From the NCBI GenBank assembly GCA_016718845.1, contig JADKCK010000003.1, positions 1 to 64,000 on the forward strand: a stretch of 64,000 nt of DNA, in the 5' to 3' direction. Position 1 is the first letter of the stretch; each line of letters opens with the position of its first letter. This document shows, in pieces, positions 27,180 through 36,449 of the stretch. A model generated the notes under the pieces. The model saw only the letters and a list, made by a program, of their open reading frames with translations, did no database searches and was not told the DNA's origin. Source of the DNA: Sphingobacteriales bacterium. Lineage in GTDB: Bacteria; Bacteroidota; Bacteroidia; Chitinophagales; UBA2359. The position numbers were made by a program, and so were the translations under genes.

Positions 27180-28139
27180 ATGTCGAATATTGTAAGACTT
27201 TATCACATCGCTGTCTCCCTTATTTTACAGCACGGGCGCGTAGCTATTGAGCTGTTAAGCAAAGAATTAGATTTGTTTGCAGCCAAAGATACTACCTATA
27301 CCCCTGCTAAAATCGACGAGCTAAAATTATTGCTCAAAAATGCCAATCAATTACCCGACGAAACAGTGTTAGACGAACAAGGCGGCTTAACACAAGCTTT
27401 TCAGGATTTTATGACCAATGGCAAAGAGCATTACGAAGAGTTATCGTACTTTATCCGCAAAAAGTTTAAAAACGATGTACACATCCAAAACCTATTGGGC
27501 ATCGACGATTTTGCGGAGGCAAAGCGCACTCAGCTCGATTTTATTCAGTTTTACCGAGTACTTAGCGAAGTACAACCTAAATTCGAAGCGGCTTTGTTAG
27601 AAGCAGGTGCAACACCCGCACTTTTAGCCCAAACAAGTATTTTGTATGCCCAAATAGAGCAAGCAAACACTACACAAGAAGTATTTAAAAAACAACGTTT
27701 GCAAAAAACGGCTTACCGAGTAGATGGTATAAATGCACTATATAGTGCTTTGCGCGAGTTAGAAGAGTTGGCATTATTGGTGCATCGCAAAAACTTTGAG
27801 GCAGCAAAAGGTTACATTGTGCCTAGGTATAGTCGCCCTACCGCCCCCGAAGAACCCGCCGGTATAGCTATTGATGCTAACACACAAACCAATGCTTTGC
27901 CCAACCAAAGCATTAGCAACAACAGCATTGTGCAATTGTATAACCTTGGCGACACGCCTTTGCGTTTTTATGTAGCCAATCAGCTACTCGACACGCCCCC
28001 CGACAATGCCCACAAACTTGCCCCCGGCGAAAGTTTTAATGCACTTGGCTCGCAAATTAGCAATGGCACCGACGGTTTGCTTATTGTACTAAACAACAAC
28101 AATACCGTAGGGCGCTACGAGGCTAGTTTGGTAGATTAA
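27180..28139 (+). CDS. Hypothetical protein, helical N-terminus and beta-rich C-terminus
   Basis: The product has 319 residues with no signal peptide. Residues 1-220 are predicted mainly helical, with Leu/Glu-rich helices (AIELLSKELDLFAAKD, ALYSALRELEELALLVHR). Residues 240-319 look like a small beta domain (SIVQLYNLGDTPLRFYVANQ, GTDGLLIVLNNNN). I do not recognise a family. It follows the minisatellite with its own leader, and a terminator 3' of it supports a real gene. A cytoplasmic role is assumed from the absence of an export signal. Confidence 0.7.
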   Translation: MSNIVRLYHIAVSLILQHGRVAIELLSKELDLFAAKDTTYTPAKIDELKLLLKNANQLPDETVLDEQGGLTQAFQDFMTNGKEHYEELSYFIRKKFKNDVHIQNLLGIDDFAEAKRTQLDFIQFYRVLSEVQPKFEAALLEAGATPALLAQTSILYAQIEQANTTQEVFKKQRLQKTAYRVDGINALYSALRELEELALLVHRKNFEAAKGYIVPRYSRPTAPEEPAGIAIDANTQTNALPNQSISNNSIVQLYNLGDTPLRFYVANQLLDTPPDNAHKLAPGESFNALGSQISNGTDGLLIVLNNNNTVGRYEASLVD

Positions 28140-28177
28140 GTTTGGTTTAACACCTTATGTTTTGTTTATTGACACCC

Positions 28178-28213
28178 AAAAAAAAACACGCCCACAAAGG
28201 GCGTGTTTTTTTA
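28178..28213. terminator. Intrinsic terminator
   Basis: AAACACGCCC / GGGCGTGTTT with loop ACAAA and A/T tails on each side. It serves the convergent genes at 27180 and 28235. Confidence 0.85.
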
Positions 28214-28234
28214 GTATCTGCATCAATGGGTAGT

Positions 28235-29065
28235 TTATTTTTCTAAAACTACTTTTTGTTGGCTAGTTTGTTGGTTAGCATCTGTTAGTTGCAACACATA
28301 CAAGCCATTAGGTAGGGTGCTAAGGTTAATACGCGTTTGCTGGGTGTTAAGGTTATTATCGGTTAGTACTTTACGTCCGGTAAGGTCGTATAGGGTGTAT
28401 TGGGTAATAGGTGTTGGCGAGTTAATATTTAGCCAAGCATTGGTAGGGTTAGGCGATACTTTAATAGTAGTTGTTGGTAAGTTATTAATGCCCGTTACAC
28501 TTTGGTTAGTTTGTGCAGCGTTCATTGAATACATTATGCGTAAGGCTTCGGTTTGTGGCGTGTTGTCGGGAGCCATGCCATTGCAGTTTGCCGTAATCCA
28601 TGCCATAAACTCCTCGTCGGTGGCAAATATAGGGGCGGTTAAGTAACATTCTGGTACCGATATTTGGTTGGGGCAGGTAGCATTTACGTATTGTAGGTAC
28701 TGTTGGTAAGTTAATCCGTCGGGCGGAAATAAAGCACAATCGGGCATGTTGTTGTTAATATAAGCGGGGCAATTGGTGCTTAGGTAGGTATAAATGTCGT
28801 TGATGTTGCTAAATGCTGGTGCATCTACCAAACAATCGCCAAAGCCCATGTTGGTAAGTGCGGCTAATTCGTCTTCTACGCCCCACGTTAAACCGCTACA
28901 AGTTTGCTCTAAGTAGGCATATAACTCCTCGACGGTAACAAAAGGTGGTGCGTTTTCGAGGCAGCTACCAAAGCCCATACTGGTTAGCATTGCTATGGTT
29001 TCGGCAATATTATTGTTGTAAGGGGATAATGCTTCGGGGCAGTTTTCGGCTAAATAATCGTACAC
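28235..29065 (-). pseudogene. Cysteine-pair repeat protein, C-terminal part with T9SS sorting domain
   Basis: The frame is open from 29140, just after an in-frame TAA; GTG at 29065 is a formal start. Four to five repeats like those of the upstream part follow (MGFGSCLENAPPF, MGFGDCLVDAPAF). Then comes a type A T9SS C-terminal domain of about 75 residues: TTIKVSPNPTNAWLNINSP, YTLYDLTGRKVLTDN, LPNGLYVLQL and the end QKVVLEK. Such domains direct export through the type IX system and are cleaved. As a separate product it has no signal peptide, so it is almost certainly the severed end of the 29141-31690 gene. Confidence 0.8.
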
Positions 29066-29140
29066 TTGGTTGGTTAGCGTAAAGGTTTGGTTGTCTAAAC
29101 AATCGCCGTAGCCTATACTGGTGTAATAATCAATGGCGGC

Positions 29141-31690
29141 TTATATGTTGGCTTGTTCAAATATTTGGGGGCAGTTGGCAGCTAAATACTCGTACACTTC
29201 GTTGCCGTTGGCAAACATGGAGGCATCATCAATACATACATCGTAGCCTGCTGCCAATAGTTGGTCAATAACTTTTTGGGCTGTTTGTATGGGTATACCT
29301 AATAGTGCATCGGGGCAGTTAATGGCTAAGTAGTTGAACACCTCGTCCATACTAGCAAACTCGGGGGCGTTGGCAAGGCAACTGGCATAACCTAATTGGT
29401 TGTAATATTCTACTAAGGTTTCTAGGGTATAAATACCTAGTGCTTCGGGGCAGTTAATTTCTAGCCAGTCGTATACATCTTGGACGGTTTCAAAAGTGCC
29501 ATTAGCAAGACAATCGCCATAACCCAACGACGTATAGTTAGCCACAACTTGTTCAACTGTTTCTACGTAATAGCCCAATGCTTCGGGGCAGTTGACGTAT
29601 AGGTATTCTTGCAAGCTGTATAAATCTGTAAATTCGGGGGCGTTTTCTAAACAATAGCCATAACCTAAGTTGGTATAATAGTTTATTTGTTGTTGTATTT
29701 CAAATTGGTTTAGTGGGTCGGTGCAATCGGGGCTGTTAAGGTAGTTATATAGCTCGTGTACGTTGGCAAACTCGGGGGCGTTGGCAAGGCAGTCGGCGTA
29801 ACCTAAATCGGAGTAATAGGCAATTTGCTCTTCTATTTGCGCTTGGTTTATTGCTTCGGTGCAATCGGCGCTGTATAGGTAGTTATATAGTTCGTGTGTA
29901 TTGGCAAATTCGGGGGCGTTGACAAGGCAGTCGGCGTAACCTAAATCGGAGTAATAAGCAATTAAATCATCAACAGTAGGTACACAGTTGGCAATATAGG
30001 TATATACTTCGGTGGCGTTGTTAAACGGTGGTGCATCGTCAAGGCAATAACCATAGCCATAAGACATGTATTGGTCTACCAAACTTTGGATATAGGCGGG
30101 GCAAGTATTTACATAGTTGTCTACATCAGCATAAGTATTAAAAGCGGGTGCATCAACTAAACAATCGGCATAGCCCATGCTGTTGTAATAATTTATTTGT
30201 TGTTGTACCGATGGGTAACCTAATGCTTCGGGACAGTTGATGTACAAATAATCTGTTATGGCGTAGATGTCGGTAAATTCGGGGGCGTTTGCCAAACAAT
30301 CGCCATAGCCTTGTGCTGTGTATTGGTCAATTATATCTTGTACTGTAGGCACACAGTTGGCAATATAGGTAAATACCTCGTTGCTGTTGGTAAATACAGG
30401 TGCATCGTCAAGGCAATAACCATAGCCATAGGCGGCGTATTGGTCTACTATACTTTGGATATAGTCGGGGCAGGTAGTTATGTAGTTATCTACCTCTTGG
30501 TAAGTAACAAATGCCGGAGCATCGGTAAAGCAACTGCCATAACCTAGTTGGGTATAGTGGTTAATTTGTTGTTGTACGGTAGGTAAGCCTAACGCATTGG
30601 GGCAGTTGCTTAACAAATAGGCATCAACGGCAGCTACATTATCAAATGCGGGTGCGTTGGCAAAACAATCGGCATAACCCGACATGGCGTAGTTGTTAAT
30701 GTAGCCTTGTATATAGTCGGGGCAGGTGTTTATGTACTCGATAACCTGCAAATAGGTGTTAAACGTTGAGGTATCGGTAAAACAATCGCCATAGCCTGCT
30801 TGCGTAAACAAATCTATTTGGTATTGTGCCGATGGATAACCATATATTTCAAGGCAGTTGGCATATAAATAATCCGACACTTGTGCGGCGGTTTCAAACT
30901 CGGGTGCATCTACCAAACAAGCACCATAACCTTGTGCTGTGTACATGTCTATTAAATCTTGTACAGTGGGGGTGCAAGCGCCTAGGTACTCGTATAGTTG
31001 GTTGATGTTGGTAAATGTAGGCACGTCTTCGTCTAAACAATAAGCATAACCATAGTCGCTATACAAATCAATCATGCCTTGTATGTAGGCGGGGCAAGTA
31101 GCTATGTAGTTGTCTACCTCTTGGTACGATGCAAAAGTAGGTGCATCGGTAAAGCAATCGGCGTAGCCCTGTTGTACGTACTGCTCCATTTGTTGTTGGG
31201 CTGTTGGCAAGCCAAATATGCTTGGGCAGTTAATTATTAGGTAGTCATTGGCTTCTTGTACGCTAGCAAAATCGGGGGCATTGTCAAGGCAATCGGCTGC
31301 GCCATAGATATTGGCATAAGAGTCTAAAACCGCTTGTATGTAGGCGGGGCAGGTGCCGGCATAGGCATCTACCTCGTCGTAAGATTCAAAGGTGGGTGCA
31401 TCAATAAAGCACTCGCCATAGCCTGCGTCTATGTAGGCTTGTACTTGTGTTTCTGCCGACGGATAACCTAATGCCTCGGGGCAGTTGAGGTATAAGTAAT
31501 CATTTACTTCTGCTTGGCTAATAAATTCGGGGGCGTTAGCCAAGCAATCGCCATAACCCAATTGGGTATAATAGTCCAATAGCCATGCAACATCGTCGTT
31601 GCCAAATTGTGCCTTTATTGGCTGATTGATGCCTGCAAAAAGTAATGCTATAAGGCAGATACGTTGTAAGAAAAATGGTAAAAGTTTCAT
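29141..31690 (-). CDS. Secreted cysteine-pair repeat protein (N-terminal part of a nonsense-interrupted gene)
   Basis: The product has 849 residues. Signal peptide MKLLPFFLQRICLIALLF ends at IKAQ. The rest is about 19 repeats of 36-48 residues with consensus 'I..Y..lGYGDCL.nAPeF.....v..YL..nCPealg': two Cys each, one after GYG and one before P. The repeat is shown directly; I do not know a named family for it. The frame stops at TAA (29141-29143) within a repeat. Sequence after the stop continues in frame with the same repeats to a T9SS domain at 28235. A CAA-to-TAA change would explain it (EQANI-Q-AAIDYY). The product as read would lack the sorting signal. Confidence 0.82.
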   Translation of the reverse strand: MKLLPFFLQRICLIALLFAGINQPIKAQFGNDDVAWLLDYYTQLGYGDCLANAPEFISQAEVNDYLYLNCPEALGYPSAETQVQAYIDAGYGECFIDAPTFESYDEVDAYAGTCPAYIQAVLDSYANIYGAADCLDNAPDFASVQEANDYLIINCPSIFGLPTAQQQMEQYVQQGYADCFTDAPTFASYQEVDNYIATCPAYIQGMIDLYSDYGYAYCLDEDVPTFTNINQLYEYLGACTPTVQDLIDMYTAQGYGACLVDAPEFETAAQVSDYLYANCLEIYGYPSAQYQIDLFTQAGYGDCFTDTSTFNTYLQVIEYINTCPDYIQGYINNYAMSGYADCFANAPAFDNVAAVDAYLLSNCPNALGLPTVQQQINHYTQLGYGSCFTDAPAFVTYQEVDNYITTCPDYIQSIVDQYAAYGYGYCLDDAPVFTNSNEVFTYIANCVPTVQDIIDQYTAQGYGDCLANAPEFTDIYAITDYLYINCPEALGYPSVQQQINYYNSMGYADCLVDAPAFNTYADVDNYVNTCPAYIQSLVDQYMSYGYGYCLDDAPPFNNATEVYTYIANCVPTVDDLIAYYSDLGYADCLVNAPEFANTHELYNYLYSADCTEAINQAQIEEQIAYYSDLGYADCLANAPEFANVHELYNYLNSPDCTDPLNQFEIQQQINYYTNLGYGYCLENAPEFTDLYSLQEYLYVNCPEALGYYVETVEQVVANYTSLGYGDCLANGTFETVQDVYDWLEINCPEALGIYTLETLVEYYNQLGYASCLANAPEFASMDEVFNYLAINCPDALLGIPIQTAQKVIDQLLAAGYDVCIDDASMFANGNEVYEYLAANCPQIFEQANI

Positions 31691-32213
31691 GTTTTTAGGT
31701 GTTTTTAAGATAAACGTTTACGATTGTTTTTTTGTTGATGCAAAGATACAGCGTTACATTAGTATTGCCAAAAACAAAAAAAAGGGTTTTCCTTAGTGTT
31801 TAGCGGTAATACAAATCAAGTAGCCAAATTGTTTAAATAGTGTTGTAATTTTATATTTTGCAGCTATTGTTTGCAGGCATAATTATTAGTTTGACTGCCA
31901 ATACAAAAAAATAAAAATTGGTTTAGCAAATTTGTTTTGTACTGATAATCAGGCACTTTTAGTTTGGGTTATTAAACTATTAAGTAGTTTAATAGTGTTT
32001 TTTACTAAGCTTTTTTTGTTTTGTGTTGTTAATATAGTTCGGGGTAATTAAAACTTTATACAGCCTTTTATTTCGCTGTAAGTGGTTGTTTTAGGTAAAA
32101 CATTTTTTGAGCTTTTCCAAAAAAGCACCGCTTTATATTGTGTTTGCACAAGCAATATTTTGTCAATATTGGGTTAATTAGTGGCATTATTGGTTTAGTT
32201 GTTTGTGTGATAG
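31691..32213 (-). promoter_or_regulatory. Long A+T-rich leader and promoter region of the repeat-protein gene
   Basis: The minus strand has TATCTTTG (near 31741-31748) with TTTTTGG about 19 nt upstream, a good Bacteroidota promoter. The TSS would be about 40 nt from the ATG. Upstream to 32213 I see only A+T-rich DNA, including CTGATAATCAG (31943-31953), the core also found in the palindromes at 2587 and 2846. Confidence 0.5.
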
Positions 32214-32250
32214 CAAAAAAACACGCCCTTTGTTGGAGCGTGTTTTTTTT
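32214..32250. terminator. Intrinsic terminator
   Basis: AAAAACACGC / GCGTGTTTTT with a 10-nt loop. It sits directly 3' of the small frameshifted gene at 32276 and shows that this gene was transcribed leftwards. Confidence 0.7.
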
Positions 32251-32275
32251 TATGGCAGATGGGTTATTAGTGCAA

Positions 32276-32469
32276 TTATTTGTTTTTCATCAAAGCCAAT
32301 AGTTCGTCGGCACACAGTTTGCTACTATCTTCAGTGCCTTCGAGTAGGTTGTAGGCGGTGTAGTTGTTGTGTTGTTGCAGACTTGGGCAGTTGGCAATCA
32401 CCTTGTCTATGTTATTGGTTTCGGTAAATTTGAGTAAATTTCCCAGAATGTTTCTTTATAATTAATCAT
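32276..32469 (-). pseudogene. Small frameshifted gene, unknown function
   Basis: ATG at 32469 gives MINYKETFWEIYSNL and then a stop. The neighbouring frame gives LGNLLKFTETNNIDKVIANC, then YTAYNLLEGTEDSS and a clean end ALMKNK at 32276. Joining them needs one base around 32450. The whole would be about 64 residues, soluble, with Cys in VIANCPSL and KLCADELL. I do not recognise it. A terminator follows 26 bp downstream. Confidence 0.45.
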
Positions 32470-32611
32470 GGTGTAGTATTTTTATGGGTTTTGAGAAACA
32501 AAAATACACTTTGTTTTAAGTAATTACAACGTACCGGTGGGCATATAAAGTACGTTTGTTTGTGTGTTTTTTGTGTGATGAATAAAGTATTTTGGGCGAT
32601 AAACGTCAGAA

Positions 32612-32644
32612 AACGCCAACAGTATTAAGGCTGTTGGCGTTTTT
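32612..32644. terminator. Intrinsic terminator
   Basis: AACGCCAACAG / CTGTTGGCGTT (32612-32622 and 32631-32641) followed by T. It ends the metallophosphoesterase gene 4 bp after its stop. Confidence 0.8.
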
Positions 32645-32647
32645 GGT

Positions 32648-33892
32648 TTATGCTTTGGTGAGGGTAAAATGGGTAATTTCGGGTAATATGCCTACTCTGC
32701 CCGGATAGCCTAAAAAGCCATAGCCGGGGTTAACATATAGGTGTCGTCCGGCATCTTCGTACAAGCCCATCCACTCTTTATACATCCATTGAGCGGGGCT
32801 CCATTTAAAGCCGTTCCAGTTTATACCCAATTGAAAGCCATGTGTATGCCCCGAGAAAACGGCGTTAATGTCGGGGTATTTAGGCAATATTTCGGCTCGC
32901 CAGTGCGAGGGGTCGTGCGATAACAATAGCTTTACGGCGCTATCTTGTGTGCCTTCGTAGGCTTGGTGTAGTTTGCCATATTTAGGGAAGCGCAGCAAGG
33001 CGCTCCAATTTTCTACCCCTAAAATGGCTAGTTTATGTCCGTTTCGTTCGATGATGTGGTTTTCGTTCATCAGCAAACGCCAGCCCATACGTTTGTGGTT
33101 ATCTTTCAGTCGTTCAAAGTTGGCGTGTTCGTCGGCTTTTGTTTCCCAGGGTACATATTCGCCATAATCGTGGTTGCCCGTTATCGAGAATACACCTAAT
33201 TTAGCTTTTATTTTGCCAAAAATGTCGATATAATCTTCGGCTTCGTCGGCTCGGTTGTTGACCAAATCGCCTGTAAAAAATACTAGGTCGGGGTTTAATC
33301 CATTTATCATATCTACGCCTAATGCTACGGGGTGTTGTTGTGTAAAGCTACCCGAGTGTATGTCGGATATTTGCACGATGGTTAATCCCTCGAACACGTC
33401 GGGCAGGTTGGCAATGGGCAATGCTACTTTTTTTATTTGGTAGTTGTAGGCATTGCGCACCATGCCATATAGCAAAGTAGCAAAAGGCAATGCGGCGCCC
33501 AATATACCTATGCGGCTAATAAACTGCGAGCGGGTAATGTAGTTGGCGGCGGTTGTTGTGCCGTCGGTGGGTATAGCGGGTGTTTGAAACAAAGATATTG
33601 CCCAACGTCCTATACGCAGCGTATCATCAAAGAGTAAAAATACGCTAATTAACAGTTTGCTGATAAATACCAACAAAAATATGGAGGTTAGATAGCTGCG
33701 CGTAGCGCCCGACCATGTGCGCGGGTCGGTAAACAAGGCGGTTATAAATACGGCATAAATACCTAAACTAATGGCTATGTACAAATAATGCACCCATTTG
33801 TTGGTGGTAGCTGCCTTAAAGGCTTGGTAGGCATATACATCTACCAAAATGATAATGGCTATGGGTAATAGCATAAATAAATAACGGAGCAT
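32648..33892 (-). CDS. Membrane-anchored metallophosphoesterase (YkuE-like)
   Basis: The product has 414 residues. Four hydrophobic segments occupy about 1-150 (MLRYLFMLLPIAIIILVDVY, YLYIAISLGIYAVFITALF, YLTSIFLLVFISKLLISVFL, ISRIGILGAALPFATLLYG). The calcineurin-like domain follows with VQISDIHSG, FFTGDLVNNRADE, SITGNHDYGEY, LLLSHDPSHW and FSGHTHGFQLG, giving the complete di-metal ligand set. The C-terminal GLYEDAGRHLYVNPGYGFLG is typical of this Bacteroidota group. It is predicted to hydrolyse a phosphoester, perhaps of a lipid or nucleotide; the substrate is unknown. Confidence 0.9.
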   Translation of the reverse strand: MLRYLFMLLPIAIIILVDVYAYQAFKAATTNKWVHYLYIAISLGIYAVFITALFTDPRTWSGATRSYLTSIFLLVFISKLLISVFLLFDDTLRIGRWAISLFQTPAIPTDGTTTAANYITRSQFISRIGILGAALPFATLLYGMVRNAYNYQIKKVALPIANLPDVFEGLTIVQISDIHSGSFTQQHPVALGVDMINGLNPDLVFFTGDLVNNRADEAEDYIDIFGKIKAKLGVFSITGNHDYGEYVPWETKADEHANFERLKDNHKRMGWRLLMNENHIIERNGHKLAILGVENWSALLRFPKYGKLHQAYEGTQDSAVKLLLSHDPSHWRAEILPKYPDINAVFSGHTHGFQLGINWNGFKWSPAQWMYKEWMGLYEDAGRHLYVNPGYGFLGYPGRVGILPEITHFTLTKA

Positions 33893-33990
33893 GGGATTGG
33901 GAAGGTTAACTTTTGATTATCGATTATTGATTATCAACAGTAAGGTGTAAATGATTAGCGTTTGTTGTGCAAGCTGTGAGCAAAACGTGT

Positions 33991-35460
33991 TTATTGGCTC
34001 ATCAATCCTAGCGTTTGTGCTATAATGGCTTTATCATCGAAGGGGTAGCGTATGTTGTTTATTTCTTGGTATTTTTCGTGACCTTTACCTGCCACCAAAA
34101 CAATGTCGTTGGGTTGGGCAAGGGCAATGGCGGTTCGTATGGCTTCTTGTCGGTTGGCAATAGTTAGTACTTTGTTAACGGCAACAATGCCTGCTTGCAT
34201 GTCGGCGAGTATGGCGTTGGGGTCTTCGGTGCGGGGGTTGTCGGAGGTGAGGATAACGCGGTTGCTTTTTTCGGCTGCTATACGTGCCATAATGGGTCGT
34301 TTGGTTTTGTCGCGGTCGCCGCCACAACCTACAACGGTAATTACTTGCTCGTTGTGGGTGCGTAGGTGGTTAATGGTATCCAACACTTTTTCGAGGGCAT
34401 CGGGTGTGTGGGCATAATCTACAATAGCTACTACGCGTGTTTGTGGGTGCATGAGGTAATCAAAACGCCCTTCGGCAGCCGTAAGTTGGCTTAAAGCGGT
34501 TAGGGTTTCTATCTTATCCATGCCTAATAATATAGCAGTGCTATAAACGGCTAATAGGTTGTAGGCGTTAAACTCGCCAATTAGTTGGGCATGAAACTCG
34601 TGTTTGTCCATTTGCATCATCAAACCTGCAAAAGTATTTTCGAGTATTTTGGCTTTAAAATCGGCTAAGGTACGCAGCGAGTAGGTGTAGCGTTTAGCTT
34701 TGGTGTTTTGCAGCATCACCATACCGCGTTTGTCGTCGGCGTTGGTTAGGGCAAAGGCGGTGCTGGGTAGTTGGTCAAAAAAACCTTTTTTTGCTTTTAT
34801 GTAGTTGTCAAAAGTGCCGTGATAATCGAGGTGGTCGTGGGTGATGTTGGTGAACAATCCGCCTGCAAAATGCAAACCTGCAATGCGCTGTTGCACTACT
34901 GCGTGCGAGCTAACCTCGGCAAAGGCATAATCGCAGCCCTCGTCTACCATTTGTGCTAATAGCTCGTTAAAGCGTATTACATCGGGGGTAGTGTGGGTTG
35001 ATGGGTAAACGGTATTGTTGATCTGGTATTGTACCGTTGATATTAAACCGCAAGCATATCCCAACTCGCAAAACAGATTAAACAACAAAGTGGCAGTGGT
35101 GGTTTTGCCGTTTGTACCTGTTACACCCACTAGTTTTAGCTGCCGCGAAGGATGATTGTAAAACGCCGAGGCTATCTGCCCTAAAGCCAAAGCGGCATTG
35201 GCTACTTGTAGGTAAATTAAGTTGGGAGATAACACATTGGGTAAGGTTTCGCACAAAATGGAGCTTGCTCCTTGCTCAATGGCTTTGTCTATAAACTTAT
35301 GTCCATCGGTTTGTGTACCTGATAGGGCAACGAACAAAGCACCCTGTTTTACTACCCGCGAATCGGTGCAAACTTGGGTGATGTTTATTGGGCTATCGGT
35401 ATTGCCAATTGTTTGCTCAATGGCTACATTTTGCAGCAAAAAAGAAAGTAACTTCGACAA
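33991..35460 (-). CDS. murE: UDP-N-acetylmuramoyl-L-alanyl-D-glutamate-2,6-diaminopimelate ligase
   Basis: The product has 489 residues. Features: N-terminal UDP-binding domain (CTDSRVVKQGALFVALSG), ATP-binding VTGTNGKTTTATLLFNLF, STHTTPDVIRF, AFAEVSSHAVVQQR, HDHLDYHGTFDNYIKAKKGF (with the modified Lys), and DYAHTPDALEKVL. The selectivity motif TSDNPRTEDP indicates meso-diaminopimelate as the added residue. It catalyses a cytoplasmic step of peptidoglycan synthesis. Unlike in many phyla, no other mur or fts gene is adjacent. Confidence 0.96.
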   Translation of the reverse strand: MSKLLSFLLQNVAIEQTIGNTDSPINITQVCTDSRVVKQGALFVALSGTQTDGHKFIDKAIEQGASSILCETLPNVLSPNLIYLQVANAALALGQIASAFYNHPSRQLKLVGVTGTNGKTTTATLLFNLFCELGYACGLISTVQYQINNTVYPSTHTTPDVIRFNELLAQMVDEGCDYAFAEVSSHAVVQQRIAGLHFAGGLFTNITHDHLDYHGTFDNYIKAKKGFFDQLPSTAFALTNADDKRGMVMLQNTKAKRYTYSLRTLADFKAKILENTFAGLMMQMDKHEFHAQLIGEFNAYNLLAVYSTAILLGMDKIETLTALSQLTAAEGRFDYLMHPQTRVVAIVDYAHTPDALEKVLDTINHLRTHNEQVITVVGCGGDRDKTKRPIMARIAAEKSNRVILTSDNPRTEDPNAILADMQAGIVAVNKVLTIANRQEAIRTAIALAQPNDIVLVAGKGHEKYQEINNIRYPFDDKAIIAQTLGLMSQ

Positions 35461-35514
35461 GGTTTGTTTTATTAAGAATGAATAATGCGGTTTGTTAGAT
35501 GCTTATTTGGGGTA

Positions 35515-35522
35515 CAAAGGTA
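35515..35522 (-). promoter_or_regulatory. -7 box of murE
   Basis: TACCTTTG on the minus strand, 55 nt upstream of the ATG. A hairpin TTTACCGCT / AGCGGTAAA lies further upstream at about 35588-35629. Confidence 0.5.
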
Positions 35523-35688
35523 CAATGTTTTACTAGAACAAAAAAATGGGCTTTTAGGTTCAATAGTTGGTGTGGTTTAAATAAAAATTTACCGCTCGTA
35601 GGGTTTGTTGTCCTGCAAGCGGTAAATGTGGTAGCAGCCATTTGGGCGTTGTTGTTTTTATCGGTGTTTGTTGTTGTTGTTGTTTTAG

Positions 35689-36400
35689 TTTACAACGGAG
35701 ACACGTAGACACGGAGTTTTTTTGACACATAGTAGCATAGGTTTTCATAGAGACATAGTTAATAGGCGGTTATCTGCCTATGTGGTCTTTTTTCTATGAC
35801 CCTATGATGTCCTATGTATATATATGGTCTTTTTATTTACAACGGATACACGGAGTTTTTTTGACACATAGTAGCATAGGTTTTCATAGAGACATAGTTA
35901 ATAGGCAACTATCTGCCTACGTGGTCTTTTTTCTATGACCCTATGATTTTCTATGTATCTATGTGGTCTTTTTATTTACAGCGGATACACGGAGTTTTTT
36001 TGACACATAGTAGCATAGGTTTTCATAGAGACATAGTTAATAGGCAACTATCTGCCTATGTGGTCTTTTTTCTATGACCCTATGATTTTCTATGTATCTA
36101 TGTGGTCATTTTATTTACAAGGATAGGAGTTTTTGACACATAGTAGCATAGGTTAGGACATAGTTATGGCGGTTATCTGCCTTGTGGCTTTTTCTATGAC
36201 CCTATGATGTTCTATGTATATATATGGTCTTTTTATTTACAACGGATACACGGAGTTTTTTTGACACATAGTAGCATAGGTTTTCATAGAGACATAGTTA
36301 ATAGGCAACTATCTGCCTATGTGGTCTTTTTTCTATGACCCTATGATTTTCTATGTATCTATGTGGTCATTTTATTTACAACGGATACACGGAGAACACG
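35689..36400. repeat. Tandem array of about 140-bp units (five copies)
   Basis: Units start with TTTACAACGGATACACGGAG at 35689, 35836, 35975, 36114, 36236 and a last partial start at 36375. Each contains GACACATAGTAGCATAGGTT and CTATGACCCTATGAT and short inverted blocks (CATAG/CTATG). The period is 139-147 bp. The copy at 36114-36235 has only 122 bp, having lost many scattered 1-3 base pieces. No gene is inside. Confidence 0.9.
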
Positions 36401-36449
36401 GAGTTTTTTATCTGTGCAAAGCCGATAGCGAACAGCGAGCAGCCAAAAG

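Noticed and set aside
35689..36400. CRISPR-like or phage origin array
   Set aside because: The 140-bp units are tandem without spacers and no associated gene is present.
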